Source: Renibacterium salmoninarum ATCC 33209 | GTDB taxonomy: Bacteria > Actinomycetota > Actinomycetes > Actinomycetales > Micrococcaceae | NCBI RefSeq assembly: GCF_000018885.1 | Contig: NC_010168.1 | Location: forward strand, 310,001-374,000 | Direction of reading: 5' to 3' | DNA length: 64,000 nt | In this document: piece after piece, positions 26,729 to 36,270 of the stretch | Layout: each line of letters opens with the position of its first letter | Position numbering within the stretch: the stretch's first letter is position 1 | The notes under the pieces: generated by a model | The model's database searches: none | The model's input: only the letters and a program-made list of their open reading frames with translations | What the model was told of the DNA's origin: nothing | Position numbers and translations under genes: made by a program

Positions 26729-27916
26729 GTGGACCCCCTGCTCATCGGAGTTGTCTCCGGACTGATCGGCCTGCTGATGGGCGCCTTTGGCGTGCTCGCA
26801 TTCACGCTCAGCGACCGGCAACGCAAGGTCATCGAGACCTCGGATGAGCCGAACCTACCCACCGGTGCCGCTGAAGTATTGGCCGTCGTCGGGCGCGCTT
26901 TTGTTGTTGTCGACGATATCGACGGCGTAGTCCGGGCCAGCCCGGGAGCCTATGCTTTCGGTTTAGTTCGTGGCCACACCGTGGTGCATCGGGAACTATT
27001 GGAGATGACAGCCCGGGTACGGCGCGGCGGGGTTATTGAAGAACACGAACTTGAGCTGCAACGCGGGCCGCTTGGCGAGGGAACTCTGATCGTTCAGGTC
27101 CGCATCGCGCCCTTGGGTGAAGATTATGTGCTGTTGCTTGCCGACGACCGAACTGAGATCGCACGGACCGAAGCCATCCGAAACGACTTCGTCGCCAACG
27201 TCTCGCACGAGCTGAAGACTCCTGTTGGCGCCATCTCGCTGCTAGCTGAGGCTTTGGAAGCGTCGCCGGATGATGAAGAAGCCGTGCGCAGATTCGCGCA
27301 ACGGATGCATAAAGAGTCGTTGCGACTTGCCGCTCTGGTGCAAGACATTATTGAGCTCTCCCGATTGCAAGGTGCAGATATTGTCCAGCAAGGTCACGAG
27401 GTGGACCTCAACGCGGTGATTCTGGAGGCAGTGGATCGGTCGAAGCTGCAGGCGGAAGCGAAGCATATTGAGTTAGTTCTGGGTGGCTCCGCAGCACAGC
27501 CAGTCTTTGGTGACGCGGATCTATTGGTCACGGCTTTTCGGAACTTGATCGATAACGCAGTGCGCTACTCGCCAGAACGAACCACAGTAGGCATTGGGCT
27601 ACGCCGCTCGGAGGGTTTGCTCAGCGTTTCGGTTTCAGACCAAGGCGACGGTATTTCGCCTGAAGAACAAGAACGCATCTTTGAACGTTTTTATCGAGTC
27701 GATGCGGCTCGATCTAGGCAGACCGGTGGCACCGGTCTGGGTTTGAGCATTGTCAAACACGTTATTTCCAACCACGGTGGCGAAGTCACGGTGTGGTCCC
27801 AAAAAGGTAAGGGTTCAACATTCACGGTACGTTTGCCGGAGATGGAAAGCTCGCAGACCCATAGCAGCCCAAACAGCGCAGGCATTGCTGATGCGCCGCG
27901 TTTGGCAACAACGTAA
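26729..27916 (+). CDS. senX3: Sensor histidine kinase SenX3 (phosphate sensing)
   Basis: A 395-residue kinase. An N-terminal TM segment (LLIGVVSGLIGLLMGAFGVL) is followed by a PAS-like region (residues ~45-140), the HisKA motif NVSHELKTPVGAIS, the N box FRNLIDNAVRYSP, and the G boxes VSDQGDGIS and GTGLGLSIVKHVI. It starts at GTG 26729, 11 bases upstream of regX3. It senses phosphate limitation together with PhoU. Complete. Confidence 0.93.
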   Translation: MDPLLIGVVSGLIGLLMGAFGVLAFTLSDRQRKVIETSDEPNLPTGAAEVLAVVGRAFVVVDDIDGVVRASPGAYAFGLVRGHTVVHRELLEMTARVRRGGVIEEHELELQRGPLGEGTLIVQVRIAPLGEDYVLLLADDRTEIARTEAIRNDFVANVSHELKTPVGAISLLAEALEASPDDEEAVRRFAQRMHKESLRLAALVQDIIELSRLQGADIVQQGHEVDLNAVILEAVDRSKLQAEAKHIELVLGGSAAQPVFGDADLLVTAFRNLIDNAVRYSPERTTVGIGLRRSEGLLSVSVSDQGDGISPEEQERIFERFYRVDAARSRQTGGTGLGLSIVKHVISNHGGEVTVWSQKGKGSTFTVRLPEMESSQTHSSPNSAGIADAPRLATT

Positions 27917-27927
27917 GGAGTGACTGC

Positions 27928-28623
27928 GTGAGCAGGATTTTAATCGTCGAGGATGAAGAGTCCTTTTCCGACCCTCTGTCCTACTTGCTTGCCAAAGAGG
28001 GCTTCGAGGTCGAGGTCGTAGACAATGGAATTGACGCGATAACCGAGTTCGATCGCGTCGGGGCCGATCTAGTGCTGTTGGATCTTCAGCTTCCTGGCCA
28101 GTCTGGAACTGAGGTCTGTAGACAACTTCGCGCACGCTCTTCGGCGCCGGTCATCATGCTGACCGCTAAAGATTCCGAGATCGACAAAGTCGTCGGCCTA
28201 GAGCTTGGTGCCGACGACTACGTCACCAAGCCATACTCGTCGCGCGAGCTGGTGGCACGGGTGCGCGCTGTGCTTCGTCGGCAGGGCGAGCCGGAAGAAT
28301 TAATGACCACTACGGTGCAGGCCGGACCGGTGCGAATGGACATCGAACGGCACGTGGTGAGCGTCAACGGCGAGCAAGTTTCACTGCCGCTCAAGGAATT
28401 TGAATTACTTGAAATGCTCTTGCGCAACTCTGGTCGAGTCCTCACCCGAGGCCAATTGATAGATCGCGTCTGGGGTTCCGATTACGTCGGCGATACTAAG
28501 ACCTTGGACGTGCACGTGAAGCGTTTGCGCTCGAAAATTGAGCCGGATCCCTCTTCGCCACGCTACTTAGTAACCGTACGTGGCCTGGGCTACAAATTCG
28601 AGCCCAGAGTCCTGAAACCTTAA
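27928..28623 (+). CDS. regX3: OmpR-family response regulator RegX3
   Basis: A 231-residue regulator. The receiver has IVEDEES, phospho-Asp in LVLLDLQLPGQSG, Thr in MLTAKDS and Lys in YVTKPYSSREL; a winged-helix output domain contains LTRGQLIDRVWGSDY and VDVHVKRLRSKIE-type sequence, ending GLGYKFEP. Start GTG 27928. It binds PHO-type boxes to activate phosphate-scavenging genes. Intact and in an operon with senX3. Confidence 0.94.
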   Translation: MSRILIVEDEESFSDPLSYLLAKEGFEVEVVDNGIDAITEFDRVGADLVLLDLQLPGQSGTEVCRQLRARSSAPVIMLTAKDSEIDKVVGLELGADDYVTKPYSSRELVARVRAVLRRQGEPEELMTTTVQAGPVRMDIERHVVSVNGEQVSLPLKEFELLEMLLRNSGRVLTRGQLIDRVWGSDYVGDTKTLDVHVKRLRSKIEPDPSSPRYLVTVRGLGYKFEPRVLKP

Positions 28624-28625
28624 AC

Positions 28626-28677
28626 AAAGAACGACGGCGGTCGCTCACCTTTCGGTGAGCGACCGCCGTCGTTCTTT
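28626..28677. terminator. 24-bp perfect hairpin, bidirectional terminator
   Basis: Arms 28626-28649 and 28654-28677 are perfectly complementary over 24 bp with a TTTC tetraloop, flanked by AAA on one side and TTT on the other. It sits 2 bases after regX3 and 15 bases beyond the end of the convergent lipoprotein gene, so it can terminate both transcripts. Confidence 0.88.
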
Positions 28678-28692
28678 AAGGTTGGAAAGTGC

Positions 28693-29250
28693 CTAGTGGC
28701 TCGGTGAAGCAGTCGCGCTTTCGCTCGATTTTGGTTCTAGGGGCAGCAGCTTAGGAATGTACTTTACGTACTCCTTGAGGGTGCCATCCAAAACTGGCAC
28801 CTTCGCGTCTTCGCTGGCAGGGCCCTTGCTGCCGTTCTGGCTAACCGTTACCGTCTCTAGCCCGCCAGCCGGCTCGCTGACCGCGCTGAGGATCGAGGCC
28901 TCGGTGCTCTCGTTGAGGTAGTAAGGCTCATTTGGCTTGACCGTGACTTGAGTTTGCGCGCCATCAGCGCCGCGGAAGGTTACTTCAATCGGTGCGTTAG
29001 AGGTGTTGAAAACGGCGCCGAGTACCCTGCCCGGCTTATCCGTGCTGCCGCTCGTGACGATGAGAATGTCGCGAAACTCAACGTTGCCAATATTGAGCTG
29101 GATTCCGTCGGAAGGTGAGTAGACATGGGTAGTCTGTTGCGGCGCTATGTAGCCGCAGGCGGAGGCACCAAGCAAAGTTGCGCCCAAGATGGCGACCGCA
29201 CCCAGCCGGCGGGAAAGGCTCAGACCCCGATTACTCGCAGCGAGTTTCAC
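28693..29250 (-). CDS. Conserved actinobacterial lipoprotein
   Basis: A 185-residue lipoprotein. The chosen start is a GTG at 29250, 7 bases after GAGGAG; longer in-frame starts reach 29298. The signal [17 protein letters not shown] has a lipobox Cys. The mature part is a beta-rich domain ([37 protein letters not shown]) with a Ser/Thr-rich tail. Genes of this type regularly sit between regX3 and carD in Micrococcaceae. Function unknown. Confidence 0.8.
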   Translation of the reverse strand: MKLAASNRGLSLSRRLGAVAILGATLLGASACGYIAPQQTTHVYSPSDGIQLNIGNVEFRDILIVTSGSTDKPGRVLGAVFNTSNAPIEVTFRGADGAQTQVTVKPNEPYYLNESTEASILSAVSEPAGGLETVTVSQNGSKGPASEDAKVPVLDGTLKEYVKYIPKLLPLEPKSSESATASPSH

Positions 29251-29547
29251 GTACATTCTCCTCATATCAATGGCAGTTGCCGGTCCATGCCAGGACACAG
29301 CTACGGCTCAGGAAGCTTCCCAACTATAGCCTATCCGGAAATAGCGTCCGGCTCGACTCGGCAGCCGCGCAGGATCGTCTCGAAGCACCCCCGCCCCTCG
29401 GGATGCATCTTTTGGCTGCCGCGTCAAGAGGTAGTGAGCACTCATTTCTATGCGCGAGCTGGCCCTGACCTGCGAGAACATCCCGATCTCGCCGCGCCGT
29501 CGCGACCATTTCGTGATAAACTGGGATGCGGGAAAGGGAGAATCCAC

Positions 29548-30030
29548 ATGGTTTTTGAGATCGGCGAGACAGTAGTTTACCCACACCACGGTGCAGCCAA
29601 GATCGAGGAGATCAAAATGCGCACCATCAAGGGTGAAGAGAAGATGTATCTCAAGCTCAAAGTGGCCCAGGGTGACCTGACCATTGAAGTACCTGCGGAA
29701 AACGTTGATTTGGTGGGCGTCCGCGATGTAGTGGGCAAAGAAGGTTTGGAGCACGTTTTCGACGTGTTGCGGGCTGAGTTCACCGAAGAACCGACCAACT
29801 GGTCGCGCCGGTACAAGGCAAATCTAGAGAAGCTGGCATCCGGCGACGTCATTAAGGTTGCCGAGGTCGTTCGCGATCTTTGGCGCCGTGATCACGATCG
29901 GGGCCTGTCAGCTGGAGAGAAGCGGATGCTCGCTAAAGCGCGGCAGATTCTGATCTCTGAGCTTGCTCTGGCAGAGAAAACTGACGAAGAAAAAGCAGCC
30001 ACAGTGCTGGACGAGGTTTTGGCGTCCTAG
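29548..30030 (+). CDS. carD: CarD-family RNA polymerase-binding regulator
   Basis: A 160-residue CarD. The N-terminal RNAP-interaction Tudor-like domain reads [20 protein letters not shown] through [15 protein letters not shown], and the C-terminal helical DNA-binding domain contains the conserved Trp ([15 protein letters not shown]) and [20 protein letters not shown]. CarD stabilises the open complex, notably at rRNA promoters. ATG 29548 lies behind GGGAG; the ORF extends upstream but without homology. Followed by a strong terminator. Confidence 0.94.
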   Translation: MVFEIGETVVYPHHGAAKIEEIKMRTIKGEEKMYLKLKVAQGDLTIEVPAENVDLVGVRDVVGKEGLEHVFDVLRAEFTEEPTNWSRRYKANLEKLASGDVIKVAEVVRDLWRRDHDRGLSAGEKRMLAKARQILISELALAEKTDEEKAATVLDEVLAS

Positions 30031-30050
30031 CCTTCGAGGTTCTTTGTGGA

Positions 30051-30082
30051 AAAGCCCCGGCCCCGATGACCGGGGCTTTTTT
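30051..30082 (+). terminator. Rho-independent terminator after carD
   Basis: The stem AAAGCCCCGG (30051-30060) pairs with CCGGGGCTTT (30070-30079) around a 9-base loop, followed by a run of T. It is 21 bases after the carD stop. Confidence 0.9.
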
Positions 30083-30160
30083 GCGCCCAGTTCCCAGTGG
30101 TTAACGCCGACTGTTTGAGCCGGTTGACTCGGTTGCTGGCGCGGATTGCCGCCTGACTCG

Positions 30161-30230
30161 GTCCCGCTGAGTCCCACAACTCCGTGGGAAGAACTATTTT
30201 GTCCCACTGAACTTGCCGTCTCAGTGGGAC
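30161..30230. repeat. Cluster of GTCCCRCTGA repeats upstream of ispD
   Basis: GTCCCGCTGA at 30161-30170, GTCCCACTGA at 30201-30210 and its complement at 30221-30230 lie within 70 bases, with a further GTCCCAC...GTGGGA pair at 30171-30186. The 30201-30230 part forms a 10-bp hairpin with a 10-base loop, about 33 bases before ispD. It could be an operator, an attenuator or a small repeat. A similar word occurs near 12.6 kb. Confidence 0.45.
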
Positions 30231-30263
30231 CCAGCCGATAGGGCTCCGGGATACGCTGGGTAG

Positions 30264-31016
30264 ATGAATTATCGGGACGAAATACGCGTCGCAGTTATTG
30301 TGGTGGCCGCTGGCTCGGGGGAGCGACTTGGCCAGGGACAACCCAAAGCACAAGCCGCTCTGGGCTCAGAGCCGCTTTTGGTGCACGCGCTGCGCGGAGT
30401 GTTAGCTGCTCACGTTGCAGAATTTCTTTGCGTGGTGGTGCCGCGGGGAGATGTTGAGCTGCGAGCAGTCTGTGCTCGGATCGACCCGAGTATCCGCACG
30501 GTCGACGGCGGATCGACTCGTTCGGACTCAGTGAGCAATGCGCTCGCGGTCCTTCCGGCGAATATCGACGCCGTTCTAGTACACGATGCGGCGCGTCCGC
30601 TCACGCCGGAGGAAGTATTTCACCGGGTGCGAAATGCCCTTGAAGCTGGTGCTCAAGCGGTTATTCCGGCGCTAGCGGTAGTCGACACCATCAAGACGGC
30701 GCAGCCCTCAACTGAACGAGAGATCGCACCGGAGCAAGTCCATACGACGCCGCAGCGCGATGTGCTGCGAGCCGTCCAGACTCCGCAAGGCTTCGACCTG
30801 GCCACGTTACGTGCAGCCCACGAAGCAGCTTCAATGTTTAACGACGCGCAAGCAGCAGCAATTACCGATGACGCAATGCTGGTTGAATCGCAGGGAGTGC
30901 CAGTCTATATAGTGCGCGGTTCGGAGCTGAGCTTGAAAATCACCACCCCGATCGACTTATTGATTGCTGAAGCCATGCTTGAGGGGCCGGCAGCGCCTCG
31001 TTGGGTGGAGGGCTGA
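30264..31016 (+). CDS. ispD: 2-C-methyl-D-erythritol 4-phosphate cytidylyltransferase
   Basis: A 250-residue IspD: the nucleotide loop [32 protein letters not shown], the metal Asp in [11 protein letters not shown], and [10 protein letters not shown]. It makes CDP-methylerythritol in the MEP isoprenoid pathway. Its TGA overlaps the ispF ATG by one base. Complete; the product supplies IspF after the IspE step, which is encoded elsewhere. Confidence 0.95.
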   Translation: MNYRDEIRVAVIVVAAGSGERLGQGQPKAQAALGSEPLLVHALRGVLAAHVAEFLCVVVPRGDVELRAVCARIDPSIRTVDGGSTRSDSVSNALAVLPANIDAVLVHDAARPLTPEEVFHRVRNALEAGAQAVIPALAVVDTIKTAQPSTEREIAPEQVHTTPQRDVLRAVQTPQGFDLATLRAAHEAASMFNDAQAAAITDDAMLVESQGVPVYIVRGSELSLKITTPIDLLIAEAMLEGPAAPRWVEG

Positions 31017-31507
31017 TGATTATTCCGCGAACCGGCATTGGTGTAGACGTTCATGCTTACGGGGAAGCGACCGAAGAACTGTGGTTGGCTGGGCTGTTTT
31101 GGCCAGGCGAGCGCGGGCTCTCTGGCCATTCCGACGGCGACCCGGTTTCGCACGCTGCCGCGGACGCATTGTTTTCAGCGGCCGGAGTCGGCGATTTAGG
31201 CACGCATTTTGGCGCCGATCGTCCGGAGTATGCCGGAGCTTCCGGCGTAATTCTGCTTGCCGAAGCTGCCAGGATCATTCGCGACGCCGGGTTCGAAATT
31301 GGCAATATTGCGGTTCAGTTTGTTGCAAATAAGCCAAAATTCAGTCCGCGTCGAGCTGAAGCGGAGGCGGTCTTGAGCGAAGCAGCAGGGGCCCCGGTTT
31401 CGGTCTCTGCCACGACGTCGGACGCCTTGGGATTCACTGGCCGAGGCGAGGGCATCACCGCAATTGCGACCGCTCTTGTCTACCTCAAACCCGGTTCCGC
31501 AGCCTGA
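31016..31507 (+). CDS. ispF: 2-C-methyl-D-erythritol 2,4-cyclodiphosphate synthase
   Basis: A 163-residue IspF. The metal site Asp11 and His13 is in [28 protein letters not shown] gives the second conserved His and substrate loop, and [16 protein letters not shown] is the C-terminal signature. The ATG overlaps the ispD stop. It is followed by a hairpin terminator and then cysS, the usual ispDF-cysS-rlmB order of actinobacteria. Confidence 0.95.
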   Translation: MIIPRTGIGVDVHAYGEATEELWLAGLFWPGERGLSGHSDGDPVSHAAADALFSAAGVGDLGTHFGADRPEYAGASGVILLAEAARIIRDAGFEIGNIAVQFVANKPKFSPRRAEAEAVLSEAAGAPVSVSATTSDALGFTGRGEGITAIATALVYLKPGSAA

Positions 31508-31512
31508 CTTTG

Positions 31513-31554
31513 AACTTATGTCCCAGCACAGGGCTTAGACCGGGGACATAAGTT
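31513..31554 (+). terminator. Hairpin terminator after ispF
   Basis: AACTTATGTCCC (31513-31524) pairs perfectly with GGGACATAAGTT (31543-31554) around an 18-base loop, followed by TT. It begins 6 bases after the ispF stop. Confidence 0.75.
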
Positions 31555-31618
31555 TTATCCGGGCACGGGTTAGCCCGTGGAGAACACTTTTCTGCCGATG
31601 CTCGGCTAGCCTTGAGGG

Positions 31619-33100
31619 GTGACTCTGCGCTTTTATGACACCGCAACAGCTGAAGTACGCGACTTCGCGCCCCTTGTCGAGGGCAAAGCATCGCTGTACT
31701 ACTGTGGTGCCACTGTGCAGAGCGAGCCGCATATTGGGCATCTTCGCTCCGCCTTAGTCTTTGACCAACTAACGCGCTGGCTACAGTTCCGTGGCTTTCA
31801 AACTACGGTGGTGCGTAATGTCACCGATATTGACGACAAGATCCTGGCCAAAGCTGCAGAAGCGGGCGAGGAGTGGTGGGCGCGCGCGTATAAATACGAG
31901 CAGCAGTTCAATGCGGCTTATGACAAGCTAGGCATCACTCGTCCTGATTACGAGCCGCGCGCTACCGGAAACATCTCCGAAATGCACTCGTTGATTCAGG
32001 ACTTGATTGACCGCGGACACGCCTACCCAGCGCCGGATGGCTCGGGAGATGTTTACTTCGATGTTCGGTCTTGGGGTAAATACGGTTCACTAACGCACCA
32101 GAACATTGACGATATGCAGGCCGCCGCAGATGCGGACCCGCGCGGCAAAAAAGACGCTCGCGATTTTGCGCTCTGGAAGGGCCGCAAGCCTGAAGAGCCG
32201 ACGACGGCGTCTTGGCCCAGCCCGTGGGGCGCCGGTCGGCCGGGCTGGCATCTAGAGTGCTCGGCGATGGTGGGCAAGTATCTTGGCGACGCTTTCGATA
32301 TTCATGGCGGTGGTTTGGACCTGCGATTCCCCCATCACGAAAACGAGATGGCGCAGTCTCAAGCAGCGGGTAGACCTTTTGCAAATTTTTGGATGCACAA
32401 CGGGCTGGTCGCTTATCAGGGCGAAAAAATGTCAAAGTCCATTGGCAACGTCATTGGCCCCGGGGAGCTGTTCGCGCAGGCCTCGCCGCGCGTGGTCCGG
32501 TATTACTTGGGCCAAGCGCATTATCGATCGGTGCTGGACTACAGCCCAGAATCACTCGAAGAGGCGGCCGCCGCGTTGGCTCGGATTGACGGGTTCCTTG
32601 TGAATGCGGGCGCAAATGTTCAACGAGTCGAGGTTGAAGACTCTGGTCATATGTACCTTCCACCGGCCGCTAAGCAGGGTTTCGGCTGGTTCGCCTACGC
32701 GCCACTTAGTGACACTCCAGCCGCCTTCGTTGAGGCTATGGACGATGACCTCAACGTGCCCAAAGCACTCGCAGTTCTCCATGAGACAGTTCGGGCCGGA
32801 AATTCAGCGATTGCAAGTTCTGACCTGGTCGAACTGCAAAAGAAATTTGAAGCAGTGCTGGCGATGTTGGATGTGCTGGGTCTCAGCTCAATTGCCACCG
32901 ACCAAGCCGCAGACAATGGATCTACGCATGCGTTAGAAACCCTGGTCCAAACCAGACTGCAAGAACGGCAGCAAGCACGTACTGAAAAGAACTGGGCCCG
33001 CTCGGATGAAATCCGGGATGAACTGGCTGAAGCAGGAATCAAAATTGAAGACTCATCCAATGGTGCCACCTGGTCCATTGAACGAAAGCAACAGAGGTAG
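31619..33100 (+). CDS. cysS: Cysteinyl-tRNA synthetase
   Basis: A 493-residue class I synthetase. The zinc ligand Cys is in YYCGATVQSEPHIGHLRSAL, which also carries the HIGH motif; further on are the zinc-binding Cys of WHLECSAM and HGGGLDLRFPHHENE, the KMSKS motif in GEKMSKSIGNV, and a DALR-type anticodon region (DDDLNVPKALAVLHE). The start is a GTG. A segment near residues 345-370 (HMYLPPAAKQGFGWFAY) looks like a small lineage insertion. Complete. Confidence 0.95.
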   Translation: MTLRFYDTATAEVRDFAPLVEGKASLYYCGATVQSEPHIGHLRSALVFDQLTRWLQFRGFQTTVVRNVTDIDDKILAKAAEAGEEWWARAYKYEQQFNAAYDKLGITRPDYEPRATGNISEMHSLIQDLIDRGHAYPAPDGSGDVYFDVRSWGKYGSLTHQNIDDMQAAADADPRGKKDARDFALWKGRKPEEPTTASWPSPWGAGRPGWHLECSAMVGKYLGDAFDIHGGGLDLRFPHHENEMAQSQAAGRPFANFWMHNGLVAYQGEKMSKSIGNVIGPGELFAQASPRVVRYYLGQAHYRSVLDYSPESLEEAAAALARIDGFLVNAGANVQRVEVEDSGHMYLPPAAKQGFGWFAYAPLSDTPAAFVEAMDDDLNVPKALAVLHETVRAGNSAIASSDLVELQKKFEAVLAMLDVLGLSSIATDQAADNGSTHALETLVQTRLQERQQARTEKNWARSDEIRDELAEAGIKIEDSSNGATWSIERKQQR

Positions 33101-33104
33101 AGCA

Positions 33105-34115
33105 ATGGCTGGAAATCCCCGTGCCGCAAAAGGTAAAAAGGGCCCGTCCAAAGGAACCGGTGGCTTAGGCCGCAAGGCGCTAGAGGGCAAGGGTCCCACG
33201 CCTAAGGCTGAAGATCGCCCGTATCACAAGGCATTTCGATCAAAGGAGCTCTCCGAGCGCTCGGCAGCTAAGCGTCCCGGTAGTTCAAGCCCAAGCCTGC
33301 AGCGCACGCAGCGTCGCGGCAGGCCCAGTGAAGAAATGGTTACCGGCCGCAACTCGGTCGTGGAAGCTTTGCGCGCTGGTATACCGGCGAAAGCGCTCTA
33401 TATCGCGGTGCGCATCGAAGTTGACGATCGAGTCAAAGAAGTTCTTAAACTCGCCTCGGAACGTGGCATTCCGTTGATGGAAACGCACAAGCCTGAGCTG
33501 GACCGGATGACCGATGACGCCGTCCATCAAGGGTTAGCACTTCAGATTCCACCCTACGATTACCCGGATGCAATCGACATTGCACAAGAAACTGTCGATA
33601 AGTTCAAAAAGGGCTACATCAAAAATTCGCCGCTGATCGTAGCGCTGGACGGCATCACTGATCCGCGTAACCTCGGTGCAATTATTCGTAGTGTCTCGGC
33701 ATTTGCTGGCCAAGCGGTTATCGTGCCAGAACGCCGCAGCGTTGGCCTTACCGCTTCAGCCTGGAAGACCAGCGCTGGTGCTGCAGTCCGCGTCCCGGTC
33801 GCTCGGGCCGGAAACCTCAACCGGGCGCTCGAGTCCTTCAAAGGCATGGGCTACTTTGTCTTAGGTCTCGATGGCGATGGCGATGTTTCATTGCCGGCGC
33901 TCGCGGTTGCCAAGGAACCAGTCTGCATTGTGGTCGGTTCGGAAGGTAAAGGCTTGTCTCGATTGGTTCGGGAAAACTGCGACCAGATTGTGTCAATCCC
34001 GATTGACTCCGCAATGGAATCGCTCAACGCTTCGATGGCAGTTGGCATCACGCTGTACGAGATTGCCAGACAACGCTCGGGCGGTAGTGCGGAGCAAGGG
34101 AATCCAAGCGTCTAA
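33105..34115 (+). CDS. rlmB: 23S rRNA (guanosine-2'-O-)-methyltransferase RlmB (SpoU/TrmH)
   Basis: A 336-residue SPOUT methyltransferase. A Lys/Gly-rich disordered N-terminus (~75 residues) is followed by an SpoU substrate-binding domain (GRNSVVEALRAGIPAKAL) and the knotted catalytic domain with motif 1 DPRNLGAIIRSVSAFAG, motif 2 IVVGSEGKGLSRLVRENCD and motif 3 IPIDSAMESLNASMAVGI. It modifies G2251 of 23S rRNA. ATG 33105 is 4 bases after cysS; co-transcribed. Confidence 0.93.
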   Translation: MAGNPRAAKGKKGPSKGTGGLGRKALEGKGPTPKAEDRPYHKAFRSKELSERSAAKRPGSSSPSLQRTQRRGRPSEEMVTGRNSVVEALRAGIPAKALYIAVRIEVDDRVKEVLKLASERGIPLMETHKPELDRMTDDAVHQGLALQIPPYDYPDAIDIAQETVDKFKKGYIKNSPLIVALDGITDPRNLGAIIRSVSAFAGQAVIVPERRSVGLTASAWKTSAGAAVRVPVARAGNLNRALESFKGMGYFVLGLDGDGDVSLPALAVAKEPVCIVVGSEGKGLSRLVRENCDQIVSIPIDSAMESLNASMAVGITLYEIARQRSGGSAEQGNPSV

Positions 34116-34118
34116 ACC

Positions 34119-36158
34119 ATGACAGATATTGTTACCGCCACCGTGCTCGGTGCCGCGGCTTCTCGGCCGTTTCCGCTGGGACTTAGCGCTCCGCTGCAAG
34201 GTGACCCATCCGACGTCGTCAATGTCGCGGTCTGGGCGCCGGACTTTGCGGAGCTAGTGCTGTATTTCGCGGCACCTGGGCAGCCTTGGCGGGCTATGAC
34301 GCTGCCGGAATTTTCCGATGGCGTGCACCACGGAGTGGTCGAGGGGATGCCGATTGGCTCTCGGTATGGATTTGCCGCAGGCGACGTTGAGCCGGAAGCT
34401 ACCCAGTTATTGCTTGACCCCTACGCTCGGACGATTGACAGCTCTGCTCGCCTTCTGGGTGTTCGGATGGCCGCAAGCTTTGATTGGGGTAATGACGTTT
34501 CGCCTCGAACTCCATGGCGAGACAGTGTGATTTATGAAGCTCATATCAAGGGTTTAACGCAGCTGCACCCGGATATCCCGGCGGAGATTCGCGGCAGTTA
34601 CGCTGGCCTGGCGCACCCGGCAATGATTCGACATTTGCGCGGGTTGGGTGTGAGCGCGGTGGAGCTGTTGCCAATACATGCGCACGCCGACGAACAACAT
34701 TTGCGTGACTTGGGCTTACCCAATTACTGGGGTTACAACACGATTGGTTATTTTGCTCCGCAGGCGAGTTATGCCTCCGCTGCGGCACAAGCAGCGGGTC
34801 CGCAAGCAGTTCAAGACGAGTTTAAAGGCATGGTCAAGCTGCTACATGCCGCGGGTATCGAAGTAATTCTTGACGTGGTCTATAACCACACCGCCGAAGG
34901 TAAACACGATGAACCTGCGTTGAGTTGGCGAGGTTTGGCAGAAAACCGCTACTACCGCTTTGACTGTGATCCAAGCTCAGGCGCCGAATATCTGGATACC
35001 ACCGGTTGCGGGAATACCTTGGATTTCTCCGAGCCGAAGGTTATTCAAATGGCCTTGGATTCGTTGCGTTACTGGGTAGAGGAATTCCATATTGATGGCT
35101 TCAGATTTGATCTAGCGGTGACGCTGGTCCGTGATGGCGCGAATTCATTCAGCCCTCAACACCCGTTCCTCCTCGCTGCCACCACATCGCAGGCGCTAGC
35201 CGGCGTCAAACTTATTTCTGAACCTTGGGACGTGGGTTATGACGGCTGGCATACTGGTCAATTCCCGGTGGGATGGGCGGATTGGAACGATCACTTCCGA
35301 GACTCGGTGCGGGATTTCTGGATTGCAGATCAAGGCTCAATAGCTAACGGTGGTAGCGGCGGCGGCTTGGCCCGGTTAGCTGACGCATTGTCCGGCTCGA
35401 CTAGATTATTCGCTGCATCAGGGCGCAGCCAGCTGGCCTCAATCAACCTGGTTACCGCGCACGATGGCTTCACCCTTGCCGATCTCAGTGCTTATAACGG
35501 CAAGCATAATGAAGCCAATGGGGAAGAAAACCGCGACGGCAGTGACAACAATCGATCCTGGAATCACGGTGTTGAAGGCCCTAGCGAGCAGAGCGACATC
35601 CGAGCCGCGCGGGCACAGACCTCGCGGAATGTGATGGCCACTTTGCTGCTTTCGCTGGGCGTGCCGATGATTACGGCGGGCGACGAAATGGGGCGCAGCC
35701 AGGGCGGTAACAACAACGCGTATTGCCAAGACAACGAAATCTCTTGGGTCGACTGGTCCGCCGTCGATCGTGAGATGCTCTCTGCCACCCGACGGATGAT
35801 TCGGTTGCTCAAGGACTATCTCTCCGCCCAGCCTTCCACCTACCCAGCGCGCGACGAATCGTCCTTTCTGCACTGGTTTGACGTGACGGGGCAGCCGCTC
35901 GGCCCAGAGCAGTGGCAAGACGGTTCGCAACGCGTCTTGCAAATGTTGTTGGGCTCGCCAGACGGACTAACCGACGGGTTGGTGGTGTTCAACGCCACGG
36001 CGGATGAGGTTTCAGTGACATTGCCCGAAGCCGAGGGGCGAAGTTTTGAACTTCGATTCAGTACCTCAGCGAACTACGCAAAGCAGCAAGGCACCGTCAT
36101 CACGGGTGGTTCTCAGCTGGCGCATTCGGCCAACACGATCACGATCTACAAAGCCTGA
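34119..36158 (+). CDS. glgX: Glycogen debranching enzyme GlgX
   Basis: A 679-residue GH13_11 enzyme. An N-terminal CBM48 (VNVAVWAPDFAELVLYF) is followed by the catalytic barrel with VVYNHTAEG, nucleophile Asp in DGFRFDLAV, acid/base Glu in LISEPWDVGYDGW and transition-state Asp in VTAHDGFTLADL, and a C-terminal beta domain. It removes alpha-1,6 side chains of phosphorylase-limit glycogen. It starts 3 bases after rlmB. It is intact although its usual partner glgP (39.3-41.9 kb) is broken. Confidence 0.93.
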   Translation: MTDIVTATVLGAAASRPFPLGLSAPLQGDPSDVVNVAVWAPDFAELVLYFAAPGQPWRAMTLPEFSDGVHHGVVEGMPIGSRYGFAAGDVEPEATQLLLDPYARTIDSSARLLGVRMAASFDWGNDVSPRTPWRDSVIYEAHIKGLTQLHPDIPAEIRGSYAGLAHPAMIRHLRGLGVSAVELLPIHAHADEQHLRDLGLPNYWGYNTIGYFAPQASYASAAAQAAGPQAVQDEFKGMVKLLHAAGIEVILDVVYNHTAEGKHDEPALSWRGLAENRYYRFDCDPSSGAEYLDTTGCGNTLDFSEPKVIQMALDSLRYWVEEFHIDGFRFDLAVTLVRDGANSFSPQHPFLLAATTSQALAGVKLISEPWDVGYDGWHTGQFPVGWADWNDHFRDSVRDFWIADQGSIANGGSGGGLARLADALSGSTRLFAASGRSQLASINLVTAHDGFTLADLSAYNGKHNEANGEENRDGSDNNRSWNHGVEGPSEQSDIRAARAQTSRNVMATLLLSLGVPMITAGDEMGRSQGGNNNAYCQDNEISWVDWSAVDREMLSATRRMIRLLKDYLSAQPSTYPARDESSFLHWFDVTGQPLGPEQWQDGSQRVLQMLLGSPDGLTDGLVVFNATADEVSVTLPEAEGRSFELRFSTSANYAKQQGTVITGGSQLAHSANTITIYKA

Positions 36159-36270
36159 ACCCGGAGCAGCACTCGTACAGGATGTTTCGGGAATGATCTG
36201 GCAGGATGTTCTCGTGGAAAGGTACCTAACGTGACAACGCAGCCCCCCGAGCCCCAGGCCAAATAAGCCC

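Noticed and set aside
29125-29547. Long N-terminal extension of CarD
   Set aside because: It overlaps the divergent lipoprotein gene, has no CarD homology and a good ribosome site precedes ATG 29548.
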